A stretch of 64,000 nucleotides of DNA from Bog-532 sp963742865 (lineage in GTDB: Bacteria > Actinomycetota > Actinomycetes > Streptosporangiales > Streptosporangiaceae): contig CAVUNW010000016.1 of NCBI GenBank assembly GCA_963742865.1, positions 124,001-188,000 on the forward strand, written 5' to 3'. The position numbers and the translations under genes are program-made. Shown piece after piece: positions 16,113 through 24,979 of this stretch; positions within the stretch are counted from its first letter, which is position 1, and each line of letters starts with the position of its first letter. Under the pieces are notes generated by a model, which searched no databases, was not told the origin of the DNA, and saw only the letters and a list, made by a program, of their open reading frames with translations.

Positions 16113-17250
16113 GTGGCGGCGTCACCGCGTAATCCGGTCAGGCCCAGTCAGAGCGGTCAGGCGCGGGCCAGGGCGGGCACCGCCTGGCTGCGCGCGGGCA
16201 CCCTGGACCGGCCCCCGGTCATGGCCGACGTCGCCCAGCTCGCGGGGGTCTCGCACCAGACGGTCTCCCGCGTTCTCAACGACCATCCCAACGTCCGGCC
16301 GGATACCCGCGAGAAGGTCCTGGACGCGATCCGGCAGCTGGCTTACCGGCCCAACGCCGCGGCGCGGGCCCTGGTCACGCGGCGCACCCACACCCTGGGC
16401 GTGATCGGCATCGACTCGCCGCTGTACGGCCCGGCCATGATGCTCAACGGGATCGAGCGCGCGGCGCAGCACGGGTACTTCGTCGTCATCGCGAGCCTGC
16501 CCGCCCTGGACCGGCGCTCGATGCTGGACACCGTGGACCGGTTCCTCGGCCACGCCGTCGAGGGCATCATCGTCATCGCACCGCAGACTTCGGCGGTCGC
16601 GGCGCTCAGCCACATCCCCGCCGATCTGCCGCTGATCGCGGTCGGCTGTGAGACCCGCGCTCCGCTGACGTCGGTGGCGGTGGACAACGCGGACGGCGCG
16701 GGCCAGGCCACCCGCTACCTCCTCGGCCTGGGGCACGAAACCGTCCATCACGTGACCGGCCCCAGCAGTTGGCTGGACGCCCGGGAGCGGGTCGGCGGCT
16801 GGCGCGCGGCGCTGCGCGAGGCGGGCGCGCGCGAGCCGGAGGTCATCTCGGGCGACTGGTCGGCGCGCTCCGGCTACGAGGTCGGCCAGGAACTGGCGCG
16901 GATGGACGACGTTACCGCGGTCTTCTGCGGGAACGACAACATGGCCCTCGGCCTCGTGCGGGCCCTGACCGAACACGGCCACCGGGTCCCGGACGACGTC
17001 AGCGTGGTCGGATTCGACGATGTGCCCGATGCGGGATACTTCCTGCCACCGCTCACGACCGTCCGCCAGGATTTCGGCGAGCTGGGCCTGGCGGGCGCTG
17101 AGCGCGCTCGTCGAGCGGATCTCCGGCGGCCCCGGGGTCGGCGCCCACCTGAAGGTGCCCCCGGAACTCATCCAGCGTGCGAGCGCCGCGCCACCAAGAG
17201 CCGCGCCGCTGCCGAGAGCCGCGCCGCTGCCAAGAGCCGCGCCGCGATAA
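16113..17250 (+). CDS. LacI-family regulator, probable arabinose operon repressor (one frameshift)
   Basis: The helix-turn-helix domain is MADVAQLAGVSHQTVSRVLN with the hinge YRPNAAARALVTRRT. The periplasmic-binding-like domain follows (LGVIGIDSPLYGPAMMLNGIERAA, VAVDNADGAGQATRYLLGLGH, VFCGNDNMALGLVRAL, VPDDVSVVGFDDVPDAGYFLPPLTTV). Near 17098 one base is missing, and the C-terminus continues in another frame as ALSALVERISGG and KVPPELIQRASAAPP. The tail ends with AAPLPR repeats. GTG 16113 is chosen because GGGAGG lies 7 bases upstream. It sits directly before araBDA on the same strand and probably senses arabinose or a related sugar. Confidence 0.85.
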
Positions 17251-17291
17251 CGTGGCCGGGCGAGCTCACCCAAGGCGGCCTGCGCCGGGAC

Positions 17292-17416
17292 CGGACGACC
17301 GCCAGCCGGCGCCGGGATACGGTCAGTTGGCGTGGGGATACGGTCAACCCGCGCCGGCGACTGGACGACCGCCAGCCGCGCGGGATACGGTCAGCCCGCG
17401 CCGGGATAACGTGGCC
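17292..17416. repeat. direct repeats upstream of araB
   Basis: GGGATACGGTCA occurs at 17314-17325, 17335-17346 and 17382-17393. GGACGACCGCCAGCCG precedes two of them, so a block of about 70 bp seems duplicated. GATAACGTGGCCGGGC also occurs twice (about 17246 and 17404). The 365-base gap between regulator and araB otherwise shows no gene. These repeats could be regulator or activator sites. Confidence 0.6.
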
Positions 17417-17615
17417 GGGCCGGGCGACGGCATGCCCGCGGCAGGCGGCCCGCCCGCGCCGGGTCCATCCGCCCGCGCCGGGTCGACCCGGCTGGCGGCG
17501 GCGGAAACCCGCCCAGTTCGCGCGGGCGGCGAGCCGGAGGTCGCGGGTAGCGAGGGCCGGGGTATAGAACCCGGGTGACGAAAGCAGAGGACGGAAGCGC
17601 CGATGAAAGGCGGAC

Positions 17616-19359
17616 ATGGTTGTGAACGCTAACAACGAGGACCGGTACGTCATTGGCGTCGACTACGGAACGCTCTCCGGGCGGGCACTGCGTCGTCCGG
17701 GTCAGCGACGGAGCCGAGCTGGGCACCGCCGTGCACGAATACCGGCACGGGGTCATGGAGCGCGAGCTCGCCGCCACCGGCGAGCCGCTGCCGCCGGACT
17801 GGGCCCTGCAGGACCCGGCCGACTACCGGGCCGTGCTGCGCGTCGCGGTACCGGCCGCCGTCCAGTGCGCGGGCATCGACCCGGCCGCGGTGATCGGTAT
17901 CGCCACCGACTTCACCGCGTGCACGGTGCTGCCCGTCACCGCCGACGGCACGCCGCTGTGCATGATCCCCGGCCTGGAGGGACGCCCGCACGCGTACCCC
18001 AAGCTGTGGAAGCACCACGCGGCCCAGCCGCACGCGGACCGCATCAACGCGCTGGCGCACGAGCGGAAGGAGCCGTGGATCGAGCGGTACGGCGGCAAGG
18101 TCTCCTCCGAGTGGCAGTACGCCAAGGCCCTGCAACTGCTGGAGGAGGACCCCGAGCTCTACGCCCGGGCGGACCGCTGGATCGAGGCCGCCGACTGGAT
18201 CATCTGGCAGCTCACCGGCGCCGAGACGCGCAACGCCTGCACCGCCGGCTACAAGGGCATCTGGCAGGACGGGCACTACCCGTCGCGTGACTTCCTGGCC
18301 GCGCTCAACCCGGAATTCGCCAGCTTCGCGGCCGACAAGCTCGAACACCCGATCTCGGCCCTGGGGACCCGCGCCGGTTCGCTGACCGCCGAGGCCGCCG
18401 AATGGACCGGGCTGCCCGAGGGCATCGCGGTCGCCGTCGGGAACGTCGACGCGCACGTCACCGTGCCGGCCGCGCGGGCCGTCGAGCCGGGCCAGATGGT
18501 CGCGATCATGGGCACCTCGACCTGCCACGTGATGAACAGCGACGTCCTGGCCGAGATTCCCGGCATGTGCGGCGTGGTCGACGGCGGGATCATCGCCGGC
18601 CAGTGGGGCTACGAAGCCGGCCAGAGCAGCGTCGGCGACATCTTCGCCTGGTTCACCGAGAATGCGGTGCCCGGCTCCTACCGCGACGAGGCCAGCCTGC
18701 GGGGCATCTCCGTGCACGACCTGCTGACCGAGGAAGCCGCCGCGCAGGCGGCCGGGGCACACGGGCTCGTGGCCCTGGACTGGTTCGGCGGCAACCGGTC
18801 GGTGCTCGTCGACCACCACCTGTCGGGCGCCATCGTCGGGCTCACGCTCGCCACCCGGCCGGCCGAGATCTACCGCGCGCTGCTGGAGTCCACCGCGTTC
18901 GGGACCAGGGTCATCGTCGAATCGTTCGGGCCGGCGGGCGTCCCGGTGACCGAGCTCATCGTGGCCGGCGGCCTGCTCAAGAACGAGCTGCTGATGCAGA
19001 TCTACGCCGACGTCATGCGGCGCCCGCTGAGCGTGATCGATTCCGACCAGGGCCCCGCGCTCGGCTCGGCCATCCACGCGGCGGTGGCGGCCGGCGCCTA
19101 CCCCGACGTGCCCGCCGCGGCGCAGGCGATGGGCAAGCTCCAGCGGGAGGTCTACCACCCCGACCCGGCCAGCGCCGCCGTCTACGACGAGCTCTACGCC
19201 GAGTACGTCACGCTGCACGACTACTTCGGCCGGGGCGGCAACGACAGCATGCACCGGCTGCGCGCGCTCCGGGACCGGGTGCTCGGCTCCGGTGCTCACG
19301 ACCCCGATCCGGGTGACACCACATCCGGATCGCTCGATGACGAAACGGGAGGTAACTGA
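17616..19359 (+). CDS. araB: L-ribulokinase (FGGY family, one frameshift)
   Basis: About 580 residues when the N-terminus (DRYVIGVDYGTLSGRA from ATG 17616) is joined across one extra base near 17685 to VVRVSDGAELGTAVHEYRHGVMER. AraB-type features are LPPDWALQDPADY, IGIATDFTACTVLPV, LWKHHAAQPHADRIN, SSEWQYAKALQLLEEDPE, and the ATP-binding MGTSTCHVMNSD and VAGGLLKNELLMQIYADVM. It phosphorylates L-ribulose to L-ribulose 5-phosphate. AAAGG lies 5 bases before the ATG. Its TGA overlaps the araD ATG. Membership in araBDA makes the ribulokinase call better than xylulokinase. Confidence 0.9.
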
Positions 19360-20046
19360 TGAGTGCTGCCGCTAACGGCGGCCTGTCGACCGCGGAGCTC
19401 GTAGCCGAGCTGCGCGAGATCGTGTCCGACCTGCACGCCGAACTGCCGCGCAACGGGCTGGTCGCCTGGACCTCGGGGAACGTGTCGGCGCGGGTCCCGG
19501 GGGCCGATCTCATGGTCATCAAGCCCAGCGGCATCGGCTACGACGACCTGACGCCCGAGTCGATGGTGGTCTGCGACCTGGACGGCAACACGGTCAGCGA
19601 CAGCTACACCCCGTCCAGCGACACCGCGACGCACGCCTACATCTACCGCCACATGCCGGAGGTCGGCGGCGTCGTGCACACCCACTCCACCTACGCGACC
19701 GCGTGGGCCGCGCTGGGTGAGCCAATCCCCTGCGTCATCACGGCCATGGCCGACGAGTTCGGCGGGGAGATCCCGGTCGGGCCGTTCGCCCTGATCGGCA
19801 GCGACGAGATCGGGCGCGGAGTGGTCGCCACGCTGAGCGGCCACCGCTCCCCCGCCGTCCTGATGCGCAGCCACGGCGTGTTCACGATCGGCCCGACCGT
19901 CCGCGACGCCGTCAAGGCCGCGATCATGTGCGAGGACGTGGCCCGCACCGTGCACCCGCGCGGCTGCTGGGCACCCCCGAGGCGCTGCCGCAGGACCAGG
20001 TGGACGCGCTGCACAAGCGCTACAGGAGCACTACGGCCAGCACTGA
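19359..20046 (+). CDS. araD: L-ribulose-5-phosphate 4-epimerase (two frameshifts near the 3' end)
   Basis: The class II aldolase/epimerase fold is clear: LVAWTSGNVSARV, VIKPSGIGYDDLTPE, SDTATHAYIYRHMPEVGGVVHTHSTYATAWAAL (zinc-binding HTH), and RSHGVFTIGPTVRDAVKAAIMCEDVART. It converts L-ribulose 5-phosphate to D-xylulose 5-phosphate. After VARTVH the frame changes near 19968 to LLGTPEALPQDQVDALHKRY and again near 20030, giving the usual HYGQH end with TGA at 20044-20046. The length, about 229 residues, is normal once repaired. It overlaps araB by its first base. Confidence 0.88.
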
Positions 20047-20192
20047 CCTGCAGCTAGCACTGACCAGCAGCGAACACAGACCGCAGCTCACAGCGCTCGA
20101 CGCTCGCGCGGACCGCCCAGCCAGCACGGCCGGGGCGGTCGAGGCTGCACGGCTGACGAGTCCCGCTACGTCCGTTAAGAAAGGAGATTGAC

Positions 20193-21590
20193 ATGGCTGA
20201 TCACAAGCCGCGCATCGGCATCCTCGGCATCATGCAGGACCTGTACGACGACATGATCCCCGGGATCGCCCAGCGGCAGGAGGGGTACGCCGCGGAGATC
20301 GCCAGTCATCTGTCGGACGTCGCCGAATTCACCCCCAGCAAGGCGATCAAGTACCGCGAGGACGCCGAGCGCGCGATGCGCGAGTTCGAGGACTCCGACC
20401 TCGACGGGATCATGGTCGTGATGCTCACCTACGGCCCGGCCATGCGGGTGGCCCGGCTGCTCAGCGAGTCGCGGCTGCCGGTGCTGCTGGCCAACATCCA
20501 GCCGGAGCCGTCGGTCACGCCCGCCTGGGACATGGCCGACATGACCTACAACCAGGGCGTGCACGGCGCCCAGGACACCGCGAACGCCATGGTCCGGGCG
20601 GGCAAGCGTTTCCACGTCCTGACCGACGACTGGAAGAGCGACAGTTTCCGCGCCGACGTCGGGCGGTGGGCGCGGGCGGCGGCGGCTATCACCGCGTGGA
20701 AGTCGCTGAAGACCGGGATCTTCGGCTATGCGATGAACGACATGGGCGACATCCGGGTCGACGAGAGCGCCCTGGTCAGGACGCTGGGCCCGGAGATCAT
20801 CGCGGTCGCGCCCGGCGACCTGGTGCGGGGTATGCAGGACGTCACCGACGCCCAGGTCAGCGAGGTGATCTCGTTCGAGGACAAGACCTTCGAGATCGAC
20901 CCACGGCTGTCGCCCGAGGAACGCCAGGATCACGCGCGCATGCAGGTGGCCCTGGAGCAGATTCTGAACGAACGTGGGCTGGGGGCCTACACCGCGCACT
21001 TCGACGCCATCGGCGAGGACGGCCGGTTCAGCCGGCTCCCGCTGGCGGCGGCGTCCAGCCTGATGGCCAAGGGGTACGGGTACGCGGCCGAGGGCGACGT
21101 GCTCACCGCGTGCATGGTCTACGCCGGGCACATCCTGATCGGGGACGCGCACTTCACCGAGATGTACGCGATGGACTTCCCGTCCGACTCGATCCTGCAG
21201 AGCCACATGGGCGAGGGCAACTGGAAGGTGGCGCGCTCGGACCGGCCGGTGAAGCTGATCAAGCGCCCGCTCGGCATCGGCCGGCTGGCGGACCCGCCGA
21301 CGTTCCTGTTCCAGCTCCAGCCGGGCCCGGCCACGCTGGCCACGCTGGTGTCGCTGGAAGGCGAGCGGTTCCGGATGGTCGTCGCCGAGGGCGAGAACCT
21401 GGACAGCCAGGAACTTCCGGCCCTGGAGATGCCGTACGGGCAGTTCCGTCCCCACTCGGGCGTGCGGGCCTGCCTGAACGGCTGGCTCCGCGCGGGCGGC
21501 CCGCACCATGAGGTGATGAACCTGGGCCATCACGCGGCGGCGTGGCGCGACTTCTGCAACATCGCCGGCATCGAGTTCGTTCAGGTCTGA
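20193..21590 (+). CDS. araA: L-arabinose isomerase
   Basis: An intact 465-residue enzyme that converts L-arabinose to L-ribulose using a divalent metal. Recognisable segments are IGILGIMQDLYDDMIPGIAQRQ, TYGPAMRVARLL, LANIQPEPSVTPAWDMADMTYNQGVHGAQD, and the metal/catalytic motifs YGYAAEGDV, HFTEMYAMDF, QSHMGEGNW and GGPHHEVMNLGHHA. AAAGGAG lies upstream of ATG 20193. The 146 bases after araD contain no separate gene. The order regulator, araB, araD, araA on one strand makes a complete arabinose catabolic operon that feeds the pentose phosphate pathway. No sugar transporter gene lies in it. Confidence 0.93.
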   Translation: MADHKPRIGILGIMQDLYDDMIPGIAQRQEGYAAEIASHLSDVAEFTPSKAIKYREDAERAMREFEDSDLDGIMVVMLTYGPAMRVARLLSESRLPVLLANIQPEPSVTPAWDMADMTYNQGVHGAQDTANAMVRAGKRFHVLTDDWKSDSFRADVGRWARAAAAITAWKSLKTGIFGYAMNDMGDIRVDESALVRTLGPEIIAVAPGDLVRGMQDVTDAQVSEVISFEDKTFEIDPRLSPEERQDHARMQVALEQILNERGLGAYTAHFDAIGEDGRFSRLPLAAASSLMAKGYGYAAEGDVLTACMVYAGHILIGDAHFTEMYAMDFPSDSILQSHMGEGNWKVARSDRPVKLIKRPLGIGRLADPPTFLFQLQPGPATLATLVSLEGERFRMVVAEGENLDSQELPALEMPYGQFRPHSGVRACLNGWLRAGGPHHEVMNLGHHAAAWRDFCNIAGIEFVQV

Positions 21591-21634
21591 CCGCGCGCGG
21601 GGCCGGCCGGGCCTGCCCGGGACCGGGTCCTCCG

Positions 21635-22306
21635 TTAGGCCGGGCTCCGGGCCGGCGCCCGGCCGGTCACGATATAGCCGCTGCCGAGCGCTACCTCACG
21701 GATGTGCACGTCCTCGATCAGCGGCTCCAGATGATTCCACGGCTGGCCGAAACCCTCGAAGCTCCGCACAAATGGAGCGTGGAGCATCCTGGCTTGCAGG
21801 TTCACGGCCACCAGCCACGGTGCGGCCCACTTGCCGCCGCCCGCGGCCACCCATGCCCCCGGACGGAGCTTGGTCATGACATTGCGCAGCGCGTCCGGGG
21901 ACTGCAAGATGTCGTGCACGGCGCAGAAGAGAGCGGCGTCCGCGGTCTCGGCGATCTGCGCATCCTCGGCCGGCGACTCCACGACCGTGACGTTACGCCA
22001 GCCCTCGCCGGCGATCCGCTCGCGCGCCACCGCCGCCATCTCGGGTGACTCCTCGATACCGACAACACCGCCTTGCGGGCCCACCTTCTCCTGGAGCAAG
22101 CCGCAGCACAGCCCCGTCCCGGACCCCACGTCCAGGACCAGCTGCCCCCGGCGGACCGGCAGCGCCTCGACGATCGCCCGGCGGTAAGACTGGAACGCGC
22201 CCGTCCTCCGGTCGTAGCCGCCGGCATGCCCGGCGTAGGCCGGCTGCCGTGCGACGCGCCGGGCCGGCCGATACCCCGCCGGCGCGGAATTAGGTGATTT
22301 GCTCAT
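21635..22306 (-). CDS. SAM-dependent methyltransferase
   Basis: A class I methyltransferase of about 223 residues. Motif I is LVLDVGSGTGLCCGLL, followed by GVVGIEESPEMAAVARERI (motif II acidic residue), PAEDAQIAETADAALFCAVHDIL and KLRPGAWVAAGGGKWA. The substrate is unknown. The start MSKSPNS at 22304-22306 is chosen because GAGGAG lies just upstream; frames starting at 22378 or 22399 are longer but lack a site. It is convergent with araA and does not appear to belong to that pathway. Confidence 0.8.
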   Translation of the reverse strand: MSKSPNSAPAGYRPARRVARQPAYAGHAGGYDRRTGAFQSYRRAIVEALPVRRGQLVLDVGSGTGLCCGLLQEKVGPQGGVVGIEESPEMAAVARERIAGEGWRNVTVVESPAEDAQIAETADAALFCAVHDILQSPDALRNVMTKLRPGAWVAAGGGKWAAPWLVAVNLQARMLHAPFVRSFEGFGQPWNHLEPLIEDVHIREVALGSGYIVTGRAPARSPA

Positions 22307-22453
22307 GGCTCCTCGCCCCACCTCTCGGAGGAGCGATACCTCCTGACGCGTTCGCGGTTCAAGCTGTTCAGCACTCATGGTTATCCGTCTCAACAGCATG
22401 TGAAGCTTGACCCGATGCCGGCCGATGCGCCAGCATGCGGTATGCCGGCGTGC

Positions 22454-22789
22454 CTAGCGTGACGAGTTCAAGGCAGCCAGCTGGGCACGGGCCTGACCGG
22501 AGCGGACGGGCGTGCGATCGGGGCGGTGCCTGTCGCGGTCGTCCCCGGCGTGCCCCTGCTGCCGCACTGGCGTGGTTGCGCCGGCGCCGTGGGCGGCGGC
22601 CAGCTCGCGGTATTCGGCCGTAAGCCGCATGGCCTGGGCGAATAGCGGTGAGCTGGCGAGCTGGCGCAGTTCCCAGCCGGCCAGCTTCGCGGTCGCGGAG
22701 GCAGCGGCCGCGCCGGCCAGCACGGGGGTTGCGGCGGTTATGGCGGCTATCCGGACGGTATAAACGGTGACACGCGTGAGGGTGCTCAT
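22454..22789 (-). CDS. small membrane-anchored protein
   Basis: About 111 residues starting MSTLTRVTVYTVRIAAITAA, with a hydrophobic Ala-rich helix at about residues 10-35. A helical part with LAGWELRQLASSPLFAQAMRLTAEYREL follows, and a charged, probably disordered tail ends it. GGGAG lies upstream of ATG 22787-22789. No family is recognised. Confidence 0.5.
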   Translation of the reverse strand: MSTLTRVTVYTVRIAAITAATPVLAGAAAASATAKLAGWELRQLASSPLFAQAMRLTAEYRELAAAHGAGATTPVRQQGHAGDDRDRHRPDRTPVRSGQARAQLAALNSSR

Positions 22790-22983
22790 GATTTTTTTCT
22801 CCCGCAAGGTCTGGGCGGTCACGGTCTGGGCGGTAGCTGTACGCGTGCTACGGTGTCCGGCATGTGACAGTCCGTCAGGGTGAGCACGTGCGCGGCTTTC
22901 CCGCTCAAATTAACTGGAATCGTCTTGCTCGGGCCACGGACACGACAACCTCAAGGGGCGTTGCCGCGTCCATTTACCAGCCC

Positions 22984-23229
22984 TTACGCCGGGGAAAGCG
23001 AGGTCACCGGCAGCGGTTCCGCCATAGTGCTGTAATCAGTGCGGCTGAACCGCACGATAACCAGATCATCATCGTCCAGGTCCGTCAGCTGACTAGCCGG
23101 CGCGACAAATCTCATCGGCTCCTGGCCAGTCCGCTTTGCGTAAGCAGACTGCAAGCCGAAAATTATCTTGCCGCTGATCTCCGGGCTGAGCCCGGTTATC
23201 CGACCGGCCTCAGCCAATATCTCGGCCAT
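22984..23229 (-). CDS. small acidic hypothetical protein
   Basis: An 81-residue protein beginning MAEILAEAGRITGLSPEISGKIIFGLQSAYAKRTG, with an acidic patch (LTDLDDDDLVIVRF) and a short flexible tail. AAGGAAGG lies upstream of the ATG at 23227-23229, which is good evidence that it is translated. Base composition is lower in G+C than the flanks. It has no recognisable domain and may be recently acquired. Confidence 0.55.
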   Translation of the reverse strand: MAEILAEAGRITGLSPEISGKIIFGLQSAYAKRTGQEPMRFVAPASQLTDLDDDDLVIVRFSRTDYSTMAEPLPVTSLSPA

Positions 23230-23899
23230 TATTGATCTTCCTTCCTTGGTGACGGGCCTGGCAATAGGTCCCCATCTCCAGGTCACGCAGCCGGACCTGC
23301 AAGATCTCTGACCGGCTCAGCCAAGATTTTCCTGGTCTGAGGTTCCCGCATTTTCACCGTAGTCCGGATCGGCATATTCTTCAATTCGGCTGCAGTCCCA
23401 CCGGCCACTCAAATTACTTCAGCGCAACGAGCACGTATTGTTTCGTAAATTGCAGGTAATTTTAAAGTTACATCGCTGCCGCTCCGCGGCTCAGCCAGCC
23501 GTTCACGAACCGGTCCACTTGTGATCCATACGACGAGGTGCTCCCACGTTCTCGCAGCTCGCGAGCCTGACAACCTACTACGCCCGCCCCGGAGCCGTGA
23601 GCCTTCGCCCTGGTGTGAGGCAAGGCTGGCGTCAACTGTGCGTTGGCGGTTATCCCTCAGCCAGCCGCACGCGCGTATCGGTCCCCGGCTGACCGTATTT
23701 TGGCCGCAAAAAGCGCTCAACGCCGCCGTTTACCGCCAGATGATGATCGGCATTCCAGCAGGTCAAACTGGCATACGGGCCGGTGATGGATGCTCCCGCA
23801 AATTTCTAACGGATCAAAAGGTTGTGCAACGGCCAGAGTGCCCTACGAGAAGAGCTGCGCGCTCCATCTGACAGCTAGCAACGGCTAGCCGTGCTCTGG
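23230..23899. other. A+T-richer gap without a supportable gene
   Basis: Frames exist on both strands (for example 23521-23871 plus and 23409-23720 minus), but none has actinomycete codon bias, a ribosome site or a known motif. Local base composition is lower in G+C than the rest of the window. It may be remnant mobile DNA. Confidence 0.5.
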
Positions 23900-24374
23900 T
23901 CACCGGTGCATCTGCTCAAATTGCTGAAGAATCTGGTGGCTCAGTACGTCCATCTGAGATGGTGCCATTTGCCGGACGATGGTGATGGGCGGAGGTGTCC
24001 AGCCCAGAAGGTTGTTTACCTCATGCTCCACCGCAACGCCGATCAGGCTCGCGATAAATCGACACGACGCCCCATTTAGCTCCTGCGCGTAGCAGATGGG
24101 CCACCTTGCCCATCCCGGTCGTTGTCTCGACCTTGGCTACCAGGATGTCGGTATCGGTAATATCTCCCGCCTGATGCGCCCGTGAATACCCGGCCAGCAG
24201 GCGTCTCAGTTCCTCAAGGCTGTAATCACGGAGCTCCTGGACCGCCCCGAATGTCACCCACCGCGAGCGTGCCGGATAGCCGCATAGCTGGCAAGTGATG
24301 CCACCCACGGCCACGATCGGGCTGCTCTCACCGCCTCTCATGCTGTCGATTCGACTGGCGGAGCCTCGGCTCAT
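23900..24374 (-). CDS. hypothetical protein with CxxC motif (one frameshift)
   Basis: Read across one extra base near 24055, the product is about 157 residues. It opens MSRGSASRIDSMRGGE, then GGITCQLCGYPARSRWVTF with one CxxC pair, LRDYSLEELRRLLAGYSRAHQAGDITDTDIL and KVAHLLRAGAKWGVVSIYR. It continues in the other frame as SLIGVAVEHEVNNLLGWTPPPITIV and DVLSHQILQQFEQMHR, stopping at 23900-23902. The continuous sense on both sides of the break supports a real gene. A single zinc-knuckle or redox motif is possible. The family is not recognised. Confidence 0.55.
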
Positions 24375-24609
24375 CTGGTATGCGGCTGAGAATACCCGTG
24401 CTTCCTACTACAGCAAGGTAGGGGTCCATCGGATCTGATCAGCGCGCTCCTGGCCGGGACAGGGGCAGGCGCTTGGCTGCGGGAGTCGACACCGCGCGGC
24501 CGCGAGTACATCCGCGGTCGCGCTCTTGCCTGGCGCCGGACTCAGGCGGACCATAGCCACGTGCCGTCGGCGCTCGTTGGGGTCGCGGCACCGACGGAAG
24601 GATTCTCCG

Positions 24610-24964
24610 GTGATCAAGTATGTCTACGAGATCGATTATCCGCCTGGAGGCAAGGACAAGTACCTCGAGTGGGTCCGATCGATCGCGGATGCTCTTCAGG
24701 CTCCTGCTGAGCTGCGGGGGCTGGCGTCGTACGACAATGTTTACTCGGCAACACCCCATCGCGTCGTCGAGTTCACCTTCGACTCGCCGGAGGACGCGGC
24801 CACGGTACTTCGACCGAAAGGAGATCGGGCTGATAGTGCGCGGCGAGCTGCCGGCGCATAGCGCCAACATCCATATCAAGGTCCTGGCGCTGCGTGACGA
24901 TTACAGCAGGGACACCGTGGCTGAAACGGCCGCTGCGCAGGCCGGCAGCTCAGCTTCTGCGTAG
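24610..24964 (+). CDS. small dimeric alpha/beta-barrel-like protein (one frameshift)
   Basis: From GTG 24610 (GGAAGG upstream) the product is about 117 residues: VIKYVYEIDYPPGGKDKYLEWVRSIADAL, LASYDNVYSATPHRVVEFTF, then, across one extra G near 24813, TYFDRKEIGLIVRGELP and NIHIKVLALRDDYS. The strand-helix-strand order and length resemble ferredoxin-like dimeric barrels of the ABM/EthD type. The function is unknown. It lies divergently from the small genes to its left and convergent with glgX. Confidence 0.6.
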
Positions 24965-24979
24965 GCGCTCATCGTGACG

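Noticed and set aside
17650..19299. Long minus-strand frame of 549 residues
   Set aside because: It is the antisense of araB; its composition is Arg/Gly/Val-rich with no motif, while the plus strand encodes a clear ribulokinase.
20175..21533. Long minus-strand frame opposite araA
   Set aside because: Antisense by-product of high G+C; araA on the plus strand is intact and conserved.
23409..23871. Frames on both strands in the A+T-richer gap
   Set aside because: No codon bias, motif or ribosome site; neither strand is better.
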